Part shown: positions 1-11,757 of the stretch, piece after piece | Layout: each line of letters begins with the position of its first letter | Position numbering within the stretch: position 1 is the first letter of the stretch | Assembly: GCA_020809705.1 (NCBI GenBank) | Contig: CP085829.1 | Location: 992,001 to 1,056,000 of the forward strand | Length of the DNA: 64,000 bases | Source: Calonectria ilicicola | Lineage: Eukaryota > Ascomycota > Sordariomycetes > Hypocreales > Nectriaceae | Direction: 5' to 3' | Program-made: the position numbers and the translations under genes | Notes under the pieces: generated by a model | Told to the model about the DNA's origin: nothing | What the model saw: only the letters and a program-made list of their open reading frames with translations | The model's database searches: none

Positions 1-125
1 TGGAGACGCCGCCTCTAGCGCTGAAGGTCATTGTGGGCTATGGTTCTGAAAGACTGCGAGAAGTGATGAAAGAGATACAAGAAGAGTGTGGTAGGGTTTG
101 TAGACGAAAGAACTTGTTGATTTGA
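1..125 (+). CDS. 3' end of a gene running in from the left (partial)
   Basis: A reading frame is open from the window edge (first full codon at base 3) to a TGA at 123-125, giving about 40 residues. The tail is rich in charged residues (a helix-like LREVMKEIQEEC stretch) and ends RRKNLLI. The peptide is too short to assign to a family, and the start lies outside the window. A frame of 40 codons can stay open by chance, so this could also be non-coding. The next gene on this strand starts 625 nt further on. Confidence 0.3.
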   Translation, partial: ETPPLALKVIVGYGSERLREVMKEIQEECGRVCRRKNLLI

Positions 126-750
126 TCTGAGTGAAGCAATCCATCCATCTTCAAGATTTCTACTCTACTTATACTCCACAACGATCAATTCAATCATTAT
201 TGTCTGAAAACAACTATACTGAATAGAGCATCCATTTCGACGCGGCTGTGTAAGCATTCATTCAGCCCTCCTCCAAGGGTCCTTGCCACGGTGGAGCGAG
301 CGCCGACGAGCCAGTCTCCAGTGACTGCTTGACAACGCACCAAACCCTTTTGGGGGGTCATTTCGGCGCTAGTCGCCCACAGGGCTGATCGACGTCACGT
401 CGGCCAGTCCCAAGTTGCATTTTACCATTGAATTTACGTGTATCGGTGGCTGTGAAAGAGAAAACAAATGCCATTTTCGATTACTAGTTCCTCCAAGAGA
501 ACCAATAGATGTTTGATGATCCATTGCCGGTTCCCGAGCCACCAGGCGACGCCGAGATGCCAGACTTACCCAATGTGGATGGCATTTCGACGACACCACG
601 ACGCAGTGTTTTTGTTAGACATCCACGTTGTGTATTTAACCACAGGCTACAGCATTTGCAATCCTTCCATTTCAAATTTGCCTCTCATCAGTTACATTCT
701 TCTTTTTCTCCATTTTCAGCTCCCAAGACTTCCCCCTGTCCTCTTTCCTA
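126..750. promoter_or_regulatory. Intergenic region with CATTTCGRCG-type motifs upstream of the DUF7702 gene
   Basis: No credible gene is seen here; the small overlapping frames on both strands look like chance. The stretch holds three same-orientation copies of a CATTTCG(A/G)CG motif, at 233-243, 359-370 and 583-592, and a GGTGGCTGTGA at 446-456. The segment around 345-371 (a T-rich start, six Gs, then CATTTCGGCGCTA) closely resembles the segment at 1820-1846 in front of the Zn2Cys6 gene. A shared regulatory element is inferred, not shown. Confidence 0.4.
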
Positions 751-1583
751 ATGGGTCACGTTACGCTCGCTGATGGCCTTGCTATTTGGCAATTAGTCTA
801 CTACGCTACGGCCCTGGGCTGCGGCATCTGGGTATCCGCTCGCCATGGCTTTCTCAAAAGTTCCGGGTGGATTTTTCTCCCAATATTCAGCACTATGCGA
901 GTCATCAGCTGCTCAGCTCAGATAGCAACCATCACAGCTAAATCAGACACGCCTGCAACAATCGCCATAATAACGGGGCTGCTGGGTCTCTCTCCACTTT
1001 TGCTGGCGACCTTGGGCATTTTGTCCAGAGTGTAAGCGGATGCCTTGCTACCCTACATCCCAACAATCTGAACAGTTTCGTTCTAACATCATTTCACAGA
1101 TACTATTCCTTTCTTAAAACACCTTGGAACATGATATTTTCATTTTTTGTCGTCAAAGTTGTTCAGGTTCCCACTGTCATTGCCCTCATTTTGGGCATTG
1201 TGGGTGCAACCAGTGCGAACAACTTTGCGGAGGTTCAGGATCAAGACACGATAAAAGCTAGTGTCATTATTTATTTGGTGGTATTCATTCTCCTATGTGT
1301 ACTTGCCCTCGGCGCAACTTGTGGAATTCGCATCACTGGGAGAGGAGAGAACCGATTGCTGCATGCGGTGGTAATCACTCTCCCTATCATCTTGATCCGC
1401 ATCATCTACTCTATGTTGTCGACCTTCTCCAACAAACCGAATTTTTCAGCTATTAGCGGCTCGACGGCAGCCACCTTGATTGAGCTTTTCATGGTGCGCA
1501 TCGAAGAGATGCTTGTAGTCTTGATCTATCTCTGGGCTGGCTTCAAACAGGAGACAGTTCCCCTCAATGAGGACGGGAAATAA
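751..1583 (+). CDS. DUF7702 family integral membrane protein
   Basis: This has two exons, 751-1031 and 1100-1583, with a 68-nt intron (GTAAGC...CACAG), and encodes 254 residues. The protein is hydrophobic almost throughout, with about seven likely membrane spans. The HGFLKSSGWIFL stretch after the first span is a hallmark I associate with the fungal DUF7702 family, whose function is unknown. The tail is hydrophilic and ends in an acidic/lysine stretch (NEDGK). The splice joins the two frames exactly and removes the stop that follows exon 1. The gene lies 500 nt upstream of a Zn2Cys6 regulator on the same strand and shares promoter motifs with it, so co-regulation is possible. The membrane topology was judged by eye. 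Confidence 0.85.
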
Positions 1584-2083
1584 ATGGGGAAAATTGAGAA
1601 TCTCAAGTATCGCGCGAAGAGAGGGGATTTTGGAGCTGGAAAATTGGGCATCGCATCACTGGCGGCACATGCAGCGTTTGAGATGTGTTCACCAAAGAAG
1701 GCAGCAGCCGATGAAAGGGCGCCAGATCAACAGTTGGACGCAGTAGTTTAACCGAGATATGAGGGTGGGAAGATGAGCGAATGACGATTGAGGATTTTGG
1801 GCCGACACATAGACTATTCCTCTTTCGGGGGGCATTTCGACGCTAAAATTGAGGGACGGCATTTCGGCACTCTTGGTGGCTGTGATGGACAATGACCCAC
1901 TCAACCTGAATTGATTCATGCTTCTGAGTGTGAGATTTTGACCTGTAGATCGACTCGCCAACTTCACTGCGCTGGTTTTGTTTGTGACCACTCGACTTGG
2001 CATTCTTGGCGACCTCCCCAGGACTTGGTGTTGTCCTCAGCCAGCCATTGTAACCTCAGTCCATTTGTATCTTGTGCTCCAAT
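1584..2083. promoter_or_regulatory. Intergenic region with two more CATTTCGRC motifs, upstream of the Zn2Cys6 gene
   Basis: No gene is seen. There are two copies of the motif, CATTTCGACGCT at 1833-1844 and CATTTCGGCAC at 1860-1870, and then GGTGGCTGTGA at 1875-1885, which is the same 11-mer as at 446-456. The first copy is preceded by a G6 run, as at 359. These sit 215-250 nt before the ATG of the regulator. They could be binding sites for the regulator itself, since CGG-type triplets are typical Zn2Cys6 targets. That link is inference. Confidence 0.4.
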
Positions 2084-3789
2084 ATGGTCTTCAGCGGGCG
2101 ACCATCAACAGCCTGTGGACCGTGCCGAGTAGGAAGACTCAAGGTGAGGACATGACATCATCCAAAGAAGCCCTTCTCTCACGAAGTTTAAGAACAGCTT
2201 CAAACAATGGGGGAACAAAACCCATGATGCCAAGATTTAATATCTAACCTTTTGTATTTAGTGTGATCGGGCTATACCTGCATGCTCGCAATGCATCCGA
2301 AAGAAGATTCCATGTTCGGGGTACAGGGATCCGTCCAAACTAAGGCTAAGAGATGAGACGCAACGGGTGACCCAGAAAGTTAAGAAGAAGCAGACCTTCA
2401 TTGGCGGATCGACAAATATAGGCCTAGAGTCCACTTTAACAGACTACTCGGACGAGTTCTCCGGTGTTTCCGAGGGGAATATTGACCAGGCTGTTGAACC
2501 TCTAGCCCACTGTCTACCTCAGTGTGTTGATGACATTGCCATGTCCTATTTCATGAACGCATATATCACTACTACTCCATTTGAAAACTACCTGCCACGG
2601 CTTTACACGAATTCTTTTGTAGCAGATGATGTTTTATCATCTGCTATTCACGCTGCAGCATTTGCAACCCTGGCAGCTAGGCGTGCAAATGCCAATTACA
2701 TGAAAATAGCTAGGGCTAGCTATGCCCATGCTCTAGTCCGCACAAACGGGGCCTTGGCATCCCCAGACGATGCAGTTCGTGATCAAACTCTAGCTGCGGT
2801 TCTGCTTTTAGGATTATTTGAGGCAATCTCGTTCAAGGGCAGACAATCTCCCGAAAGCTGGACGGCGCATACTCTCGGAGCTGTCCAGCTCTTACGCCTG
2901 AGGGGTCCGCAGCAATTTCAATCCGAGATTGCAAGCCAGTTATTTGTTCAGGCAATCACAAACATTCGCACCAGTTGCATACAGCGAATGGTAGCTGTGC
3001 CAAAGGAGTTTGTCACGTTGCATGACGAGGCAATGCCCTTTCTGGACATGAGAGACCCGGCTATCCTGCTTGGCCCCATCATTGACCGAGCCGCGCTAAT
3101 TAGAGAGCGAGCTATGTATGAGCTAAGTTTGGAACTGATTTTCGAAGCTTTTGGTGTGGACCAGGAAGCTGTGAATCTCATCAATGGCCTAGATCCACGC
3201 CTACATTTTACTATACGACCAAAGGAAGAGACACCGGATTGGGCGTACCCTTGCGCATCCCACCGATACCCAAGCCGCAGAATGGCCAAATTTTGGAATG
3301 CCATCCGCATGATACGCATGTTTCTCAACGACCTCGTTCGATGCGGCACTCGAAAGATAATAGAGCGACGCTCCGGGGCATTAGTCGACGTCAAAATTAT
3401 CGATGACCCGGCTTACACGACACAATTCCTCAAATCTATTTATGAAATAGCGAGTGGGAACATGAGTGATCTTGCAACGGATGTATTAGCAAGCGTTCCC
3501 GACTTCGTGGAACCTAACAGTTTTGGGGGCACATTCTGTCCCGCAGCGAGGACATTGGTGTGGCCCTTGACGATCCTGTATAGGTGCTGCATTAATAGTT
3601 CACTGGAGAGAAAGTACGCGGCCAAGATGCTGTATGAGCTGGGGAGAGATCTTAATTTGGCGCTGGCAATAGATGCCGCGATGGCCGATCAGCTGGGCCA
3701 TTCCGAAGATTGGTGAGTGCTGCAAGCAATTGTGGGGGCTCGGATCGTTCCTAACCATGCTTAGGCTGCATCTATACCACCTCAGCTAG
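2084..3789 (+). CDS. Zn(II)2Cys6 fungal transcription factor
   Basis: This has three exons, 2084-2143, 2262-3712 and 3765-3789, with introns of 118 nt (GTGAGG...TTTAG) and 52 nt (GTGAGT...CTAACCATGCTTAG), and encodes 511 residues. The cluster C-x2-C-x6-C-x6-C-x2-C-x6-C is assembled across the first intron: CGPC, then CRVGRLKC at the junction, then CSQC and IRKKIPC. The usual basic residue after the second Cys is Val here. The start MVFSGRPSTACGPC fits the common MVFxGxPSxGC class of fungal regulators. The rest matches the general shape of the fungal-specific middle homology region (long helical, DUF3468-like). The protein should act in the nucleus. Its targets are unknown; the DUF7702 gene upstream shares promoter motifs with it. 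The third exon adds only eight residues and is the least certain part. Confidence 0.85.
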
Positions 3790-4685
3790 AGGCGGATGGA
3801 TTGCGTTACGGCCCCAATTTCCTAGCTAAAAATAATTCTCCATAGGGCTGAGCATACGGTGTTGTTCGATTGGCCTGGGACACGGTGTTCATCCAGACTG
3901 GACGAGGACGGGTAATATTCAGCCACTAATGTGGGATTGATCCGTGCAGAATACGCAGTTCTCCAAGTTGCAGACAAGGTTCTGAGAAAAATTGGTGATC
4001 CTGACTCATTTTGGTTAGCAATATGTCACTAGAGCTATTTGTTTGGGATGGCAGGCTGGCACGGACGGCTTTGCACGAGGCACTGAAGCTGCGGTTGAAC
4101 CATGCATGTATCGCCTTCTGCAGGCAAGAGGCAATTCATCTTGATGTTGTTTGATACGATAATGCCCATTATTCGTATTAAATTAAGTGGCATTGCAGGT
4201 GTTCCAACGCATGATACAACTTCAAAGCGGGAGGCTTGTGCTACCCTCGAAAAGTGCACCGGAATTTGGTCTTTATCTGACAAAGATGCGCTGCGACTCA
4301 CTCAAGTACCACGTGTGAACTGCAACTTCTTGGCAGGCTGATACGGGCTTGGCTGTGAGCCAGTAGGTCAGCGATCAGGTGAAATTTGCTAAATTGGGCA
4401 CCGTCCAGATGGTCTGACTAACCTGCGCCACACTAATCAAGCCTGCATAGAACTGACTTCATAGGTAAGCTGTGCATCTCAGCGGGGCGATGATCAGTGA
4501 CCTCGTGCATACGGTCTAGCCCTCTTATCTATTTTTGTTGCCCTTTGGGGGGGGGGGGGCTATGCGGTGACTGTTGGACAATCTTTATTAAGTCGCGATG
4601 TTCCTCGAAATTGCAAACAGCTCGTCACACAGATCAGCAACTAATTAACTGTAATTACATTTTGTTTCACATTCGCTACGTTGCA
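3790..4685. other. Intergenic region with a 13-G tract
   Basis: No supported gene is seen; short frames on both strands lack recognisable features. A run of 13 Gs lies at 4547-4559, about 130 nt before the ATG of the next gene, with many C/T-rich bases on either side. It may be part of the promoter or 5' leader of the SnoaL-like gene. It is also a place where the assembly length could be wrong. Confidence 0.5.
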
Positions 4686-5343
4686 ATGCATATGCTATTC
4701 ATCTTCTCGCTACTCGTGTCACTAGCCAACTTTGGTCTGGCACTCCCGTATTCTCCGCCTTCCTATTCAGCGCCTGCAAATTCAACACCAACAAAGACGT
4801 GGAGTTCTGCTGCAACTGCCACGGCTACTGCCACTGATGCACCTGTTGCATCTTCTCAGTTTTGCCAGTTCAATTACCAGGCAACAGAGGCGCAGACCAA
4901 CGTGGACTTCTTCCGATATGCAAGCGCCTTTATTGTGGAAAAGGACCTGAACAAGGCATTCTCATATGTTGCCCCTGGCTTCATTGTAAGACCCCAAATG
5001 CACCACCCGCTTGATTTTATGATGGCTAACTTGGACCATAGAACCACCACCCCGGCGTTGGCAATGGCGCAGAGGTTGCTCTTCAGGGCATCGAGGCCAT
5101 TTGGCCCGAAACAACCATCACTGTGATCCGCATTGCGTTCGAGGGGAACATGGGCTATTTGAATTACCTCATGAATGGAACTATTCCAGTTGTCGATCGA
5201 TATAGATGGGAGAACGGCTGCATTGTTGAACACGTGAGTTTACCAAAACATCTCCTCTCTTGGGCTTCTCTAATCATGAATAGTGGGATGCGGGCGAGAT
5301 GTTCCCACCTGACGGCTTTTTCGCAACCGGCCCACCCAACTAA
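4686..5343 (+). CDS. Secreted SnoaL-like (NTF2-fold) protein
   Basis: This has three exons, 4686-4985, 5042-5233 and 5284-5343, with introns of 56 and 50 nt (GTAAGA...ATAG, GTGAGT...ATAG), and encodes 183 residues. The N-terminus has a clear signal peptide (MHMLFIFSLLVSLANFGLA, cleavage likely near LA-LP), then a Pro/Ser/Thr/Ala-rich linker to about residue 55. The rest resembles a SnoaL-like domain: a helix with FFRYASAFIVEKDLNKAFSY, then FINHHPGVGNG, a beta-rich MGYLNYLMNG segment, and a closing IVEHWDAGEMFPPD. The NHHPGVGNG motif forms only across intron 1, which supports the model. These domains belong to the NTF2-like fold, which includes polyketide cyclases and proteins of unknown role. 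The substrate is unknown. The signal peptide suggests it acts outside the cell. Confidence 0.82.
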
Positions 5344-6900
5344 GATATTACTGAAATTGCGGAGGAATGTACAAAACAGTGTATCGATGGTGCGCGACAT
5401 ATTGTAAATTTTACAAAGGAAGCGACGAGGTGGAAGACGATTTCCATGGCTTCTCACTCGGCTCTACGAATAATTCTAATCTTGACCTCAAAACGAAGGG
5501 TGTGTTGTCGAATTCGACGTTAATCAAATGCATTGCATTATAAAGGGGTTGCATAGCGATATTTAGAATCTGTTAGATTTATTGCATTGGTAAAATAAAC
5601 CATATCACCATGAACACAGCTTGGTGTCCCAAAATGATTTGTGTCCATGATGGTGCATGGGAGGATCCATTGAGACGAACGATGGAGTGCCAGATGCCAA
5701 GACCGGGGCTGAGAAACCCTGTCTACAACCCCGGATTCGGGATAAAGAAAAGCTGCCATTTCAGGCTAGTGATGTTGGATGCGCTGGAGTTGCCAAGTTT
5801 CAAATGCCGATGCAGAATGCAAGGTTGCTGCAAGCTGGACTCATGATGACCGCCAAGCACTTGGGCGGGGTTAAGATGGTGTGGATGAAAGTCAAGGATC
5901 TTGGGATGGCTAATCTTCACGATTATTTTCATTTGGAATAGAGTATGCACTATCCATGTAGTATGAGAAAACTTCATAGAATGGTTCATTATTGACAGAT
6001 TTTCTTCGTTGCTTTTTTGTTTCAAAAATGTAAATCCTTTCCCGCATTCTGTACGATTGGCTCCCGAGTCGTTACATTGAACTCAAAACTGCTGCGAGCA
6101 CTGATCATCACTGTCATTGCAGGTCGCACAGCAGTCCATCCGCTGCAGCTGCGAGCTCACGTAATACTCTAGTCTCTGAAAGCAGCACTAGTGTCCATTT
6201 CTTGCAGTACTGCGCACGTCCAGATTGGGAAAGTCTGTCACTGTCGGTGCCACGGGACGCACGGCTTCTGTAATCCCCGCTCCCGACGCATTTAGTGGCA
6301 TTGAGAGGAGAGTGAGTGTCTTGCTAGTAACTCGGTTCCGCCGGTATGACCCGTCAGCACCGTCAGTAGATAAGCTGATCCATACGAGCGGGTCGCTGGC
6401 GATGAGGCGGGGGAGATGTCAAGCGGCGGGTGATGAGCAAGTTTATCTGCAAATAGAACTCATTTGTTGGCCGGAATGTTCGGAAAATTCGTGATTCAGC
6501 CGCCAAGCTCAGCCATGCACGCTAGCGGGTGAATTTATTTTGCTGACGGTCCGCCCTAGCTGTGTGATTTGATGGGACCAGGCCTCCAAAATCTGACATG
6601 GACGTCTATCTGTCGCGTGACTTATCAGTCCAAGTTCTGCCAAGGCGTTCCTCATTTCCCGTGTTCGGGCACTTGTACATCTGTCGGGGACCGAATCATA
6701 TCCGGTCCGGCGCCTTACCATGGTGTCGGGACCTTGGCGCAGGCTCAAAGAACACCGTCAGAGAAGGATTCGGGGCCAGCAAAAGAATTTCTTATGGCTC
6801 GTAAAATTAATTCACGGTCAAAAACTATTCGGCATCGTATGATGATGGAATAATCGTCCCATAACCCAGGGCTGATTCAGACGAGGGACCGTTTGCAGGG
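5344..6900. other. Gene-free stretch, first part of a 6.4-kb block
   Basis: Only short frames (up to about 100 codons) occur, on both strands, with no recognisable domain. The largest, around 5657-5941 plus and 5723-6025 minus, overlap each other and show no coding signature I trust. Composition is mixed, with GC-richer islands at 6100-6800. No direct or inverted terminal repeats marking an element were spotted. Confidence 0.5.
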
Positions 6901-9300
6901 CTCAGGTAGTCCTTTCATCAGCCTCTGGGAACATCAAGATTTCAACATACCAGAGAATGTTAGACACAGAAATTTATCAAAAGTAACGTTACATCATATT
7001 TACATACATCTATATTGAGTTTGATAATGCATTCACCTTTTTCACCTGTAGACAAGGATCTTCTGGTTTAATCGCATCACATTAGTGCAGGGCTCAATAG
7101 TGTGGTTTGCAATGGTGATTCAGAACGTAGCTTCCAATACTAAGTAAAAATAAAAAATACAAATCAGATTTAGAATAAAAACGCACAAAATTAATTATTG
7201 GGACGCGCAGTCGAACTCTCTACCCGTTCCAGCTTCCCACTTTTTAAATTCTTTCTACTTTGGTCAAATTACGAGACCCAGGCGGGTCGGAAGCACCGGG
7301 ACATCAGTTGAGATTCCGGAGCAAGTGTTTTCCCCGAAATGATCAAAACCGATATCAGATTTTAATTTTACTTATTAGGCATTCTGTGAAAAGGCTCTAA
7401 GACTATATTAGTCGAGTATGAAGCAGGTGGCCTGCAGCCAGTCATCGCTAGTCCAAATAACCAATAGGTTACATTATCAGGGCGTTTGATGTCAGAAGGC
7501 AGCCTTTTCTTCTTCTTTCAAATATTTCCCATAAATTAGCTCATATTTGGTGGCGTCTTTGAGTGAATCAATCGATCACGTGGATTGAGAGTTGGTTATG
7601 TCTCATGCCCTGGCGCCCTGGACAAATCTTTACATCTCGTTAATCTTCACATTCGAAAATGTTTCGATAAACCAATTAAGCGTTTTGGAATCGGCTAATT
7701 GATCAATGAAGGCTCGAAATGTGACACCCGCTTGGTAATCTTCCAATCCTGGTGACATCTGATTAACCTTGGTGTAAAATCCGCTACTCCTGGGGTACTA
7801 TGATATTCACAATTAGTAGGCGTAAATGAGATGCACGATGATACTTTTATTAACCACAAGAGCATATTATGGATATAAATACTACTGCTCTCACTTAAAA
7901 GCTTGATCAACCTCACCCGTGTTCCTCCTTTATTAATCAGGTGTCGGCTGATAGCCTGACTCTGAATGTTGACTCTGAGCTTTTTGTTGCACGGAAACAT
8001 GGTTTTAATTTATATGCTAGGAATTTGGATTGAGCTGCAATCACTAATGAACTTACTTCTACTCCACCCTTGAGTGTAATGCGAACTAGCTTCCCCCATC
8101 GTTACGTGCTGACAATACCAATCATTGACAAGTATTCAATCTATCCTTAGCTTTCAAGAGAATCGCCTCTTTTGAGAGAGAGACAGTATATATTGGCACA
8201 TATTCGAACATGCTCAAATACACACAATGAGCTTTCAACCTCGGCCTTGGCAATAGGCAAGACAAATAGCTTTTTAAATTTTGTTGCATTCTGAGATACA
8301 AAAAATTGTACTCTTACTTGATACGTTTCATTTATGTAGATATAAGTGCAATGGTACCAATTGAAGTGAAGGTACTTGCCTCTACTTGGGTAGCCACTGT
8401 AGTAAGATCAGAAACTGCCGTTCTCCCTGTACGGTGCCGTTCCCCCCCAGATCAACGTACTACCCATTCAAGCCTTACATGCCACCATCCCGGCTATCAG
8501 GGCCAACAGCTCGACTAAAGTAGGATCTATACGCCAATAGCTGGAATTATTCTCTCATTAGTTCTCTCGGCGTTCTGGATCTCAGTAGTCAAATGGTCAC
8601 TCCAGCTACAAGAATATTATTTTGCTTTTTTTTTAAAAAAAATACTTTTTAGTTCATAAAACCTGCATAGCTTTCCGGTATATATTGCTAAGCAACCAAG
8701 AAGTTTCTGCTGAACCTTCCTACAGTCCAAAGACATTATTATTTCCGACGGTAGTACTGACATATTGGTACGAACGATTCCATCATACTCTCGTGACCCA
8801 CGTTGAAGTTCTATTAAAAACCGGTTTCACACTGAGGCTCATCTCCGTCATTATTAATAATATAGTTTTAGCCAAGATACTAATTAAAGAAGGAAAATGG
8901 TGTCTATTAATATTATACCCGTGTTGTTCTTTATTATTCATAATCTGTTCATAGCAGATCAGCTAGTAAATTCATAATTGCTACAAACTAGATTTGAAAG
9001 ACGTCAATAGACTCGTTTTATGGGGGCCAAAGAAATCTCAACCAATTATATTGCTTTGATAGGATAGAGAGGCTAGGTAAGGGATGAGAGTTCTGCAGTT
9101 TGGGTGAGATACTTCTCTGAGAAATGATCCAATAGCATCGAAATCGCCGTCATTCAACTCCCCCAACAGGTTCGACGAGTCATGAAGATGTTTATCTGTC
9201 CAAAAAAGAGGAATTGGCATACCCCTAGTACATTTTTAGAATAAAAGAATTAACTTGACATGCACTTTGTCACTACAAAGCCAATTCCGTATTCACATAT
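6901..9300. other. AT-rich gene-free stretch
   Basis: The sequence is AT-rich and contains no frame above about 100 codons. A frame at 7695-8000 minus and one at 8685-8954 plus show no domain. The mix of long A/T runs (for example 8623-8651) and scattered stops is what decayed repeats or RIP-affected DNA can look like. I could not identify an element or its ends. Confidence 0.45.
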
Positions 9301-11757
9301 ACATGTCTATGGCATATGGAAAAGAGCCACGTTGGTGCTAGCCGCCAGAACGTGTCATCCAAACTAACCGCCATCGTGGCCGTGATTCCTGATTGGTTCC
9401 TGCGATAATGTCCACGCACGCATCGCCGTGGAACCTCTCGGTATTGGAGCGCTAGTACAGAAAGCGACCAACAAGACTGAGCCACTGAGGTGACCAGTGC
9501 AACACAAAGTCCACTAAGTTCGGCACTCGGCCCTCAGTCCACACTGAAGAAGCCCTACTTAATCCCATTATGAGGCTCAGGCTTGCGTTGGGGTTCAACG
9601 TGACTTCCACTACTGGGGCTGTCAGTGTTGATTATTGTTTTTGGTATTGGAGATGACCTCTTGTAACCTTCATGGTCTTCTTTCGCTCTTTACTTGGTCA
9701 TGCTACCTATTATTTCTCTCCGTTCAGATAGACCGTTTGCAAGTCACCACTTAGCCTCTTCTTCGGATCAGCGACTACAGTAGGAAACTGGTTTTAGGTC
9801 TATTTTGAGTAACCCCTTACTAATGCTAACGCTTCCTTGCTATAGAGTCGATATTGTTGGGGATTGCGTGGAAGAATGCTAAGCCATCCACGTGTATGCG
9901 TCAGAAGACTGTACGTTGTTCTTGTGCTGGATCCAGCCATAACGTAGGTATTACGAAGGAAAGCCACTTTGGGCATCTATCATTGGGGTATCGTCATAGG
10001 CCGCATCACGGGTTCGAGATGCGTGCAGAGAAAAAATATGTCGAATGTGGACACTGGTTGTAGGACCCCAAACCAACTCCCATGCCTTAGTAAGAGCGTC
10101 GTGTTAGCCAACAGACTGCGGATGCCGGATATCCGTACCATACGTAACTGCACCGGCCGAGACAAGCTGTTGACGTGGCACGCATACATTAGATTACTGC
10201 TAGACCGCGTTTGAGAGGCTGAGAACCTCATCGACGGCGATTAGGCAATGTAGTGTTACAGCGCTAGCCTAATGTATCGCTTTGCCTAAAAGTATGAAGT
10301 AGAAACGGAAATAATGCGGAAGAAATCGCGCCAAGCGTCCATACAGAGGGCTTCTTTTTTTTATCTTGGCTGACCACCAAGTTCTCGATTTGCCGATCTA
10401 TTGCGCTAATACTAGTGATGAGAAAGCCACAACCCCCACAAGCTCACCCACAAAACCTTGTGTATTGTTTCGATATACGCAATAATGTAGGGTGCAACCC
10501 CATCATCAAAATTTAAGTGCTAGCGAAAATCCTTCGAAAGCAACTTTGCACGTGGATACTGGATGAAAATCGGGCCCTTACATAAAACTCCGGTTTCAAG
10601 CATCAGGTCATACCGTGATCTTGTCACATGCGCATCATTAGCTTACTGTATAGGAATAATCGAGATCGATTCTTCCTAAATTAATAGCCTGGAGATTATA
10701 CAAATCGTTGCTATGACTGAGAATCATTTGGCCAAAATGAACTTAGCGAGGAGTCCAGGCATCCAAAATTATCACCTAGCAGCTGAAAAAGAACGCTATT
10801 TACCAAATGTTTTAGAACCCAAGCAATTCGTGAAAGACCTGACTCTTTGAAAAGCTTTAGGGGATGGACAATTAGAGCCTTGATGGGTAGTATTTATTAT
10901 GGCGAGGTTAGGCACTTCATTCATGGCCGATTTACCCTAGATTTCTACCGGTATCGGTTTGATGGAGCGTCCGATGACAAGGCGATATGGACCACTATTC
11001 TATGCACGTCACATTGTGATTTGATAATAATTTACGACAATAGTTTCAGACACTACCAAACAATGGAGTTCTGATGCACGTTTAAAATTAAAGACCCAAA
11101 ATGAAATATTATGTTTTCTTGTGGACTTGATGTTGGGAGTCAGTCTAATCGATAACGATTCTGTAAACTAGGTTCCCTCACATGATGAGAAAGCCCTTAT
11201 CCCTTGTTGTCTTAGACAACTGGGCCTTAGTCCCGTAGGCTCAACAGAACACAGTGGTACCCCCTTCGAACCCTTCTTCGAAAGAAGGACAATAAGGACG
11301 CAGCGGGAATGATGGGAAAAGGCCCTCAAAATTATGAATTGGTGTTGTATGACGATGACCCTGAGTCAAAGAAGCTACATTTTCTTCACCAACAGGATCA
11401 ACCCGGAGGTTTGATCTCCAGACCGTGGCAGAATTCGTCGCAGCTTATGCGGGGTATTGATAGATCAATGACGGTAATTTAAACTTTCGGTTCGTGCTCA
11501 GAATAATTTCTAAGAGACATTTAGGCTTTACGCTTGCAAAATCGACTAGATGTTCGCGACTCTGGTGGCGCTCACCAGCAACCAGTTGTGGCGTTCACCC
11601 AAGAGGCGCCATTGGCTAGAGGCACATAGCGCATGTGTAGATCAACACGTGTTACCCCTAAATCAATTCTAAATTTTCGTCTTCCTTGAATTGGATCTCT
11701 CTCCCGCGCATTATTGTTCACTTCCATAATCTTTATCCACTCTGTTCCTTCTATGCA
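9301..11757. other. Gene-free stretch before the ankyrin/CorA-like gene
   Basis: No supported gene is seen. A 46-codon frame (ATG at 10712, TGA at 10850) and several 70-80-codon frames are present but unrecognised. GC content is higher at 9300-10250 than in the AT-rich block before it. The last ~120 nt before 11758 are pyrimidine-rich (CTTCCATAATCTTTATCC...TCTATGCA) and fit a promoter and 5' leader for the next gene. Confidence 0.45.

Noticed and set aside
2948..3394. A 148-codon minus-strand frame inside the Zn2Cys6 gene
   Set aside because: It is antisense to a well-supported coding exon and has no recognisable domain.
7195..7245. A GTCGAAC-containing segment resembling the T-arm of a minus-strand tRNA
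   Set aside because: No five-base-pair T-stem or complete cloverleaf forms around it.
10005..10030. A stem GCATC...GATGC around GGGTTCGA, resembling a T-loop
   Set aside because: The loop is ten bases rather than seven, and no other tRNA arms are present.
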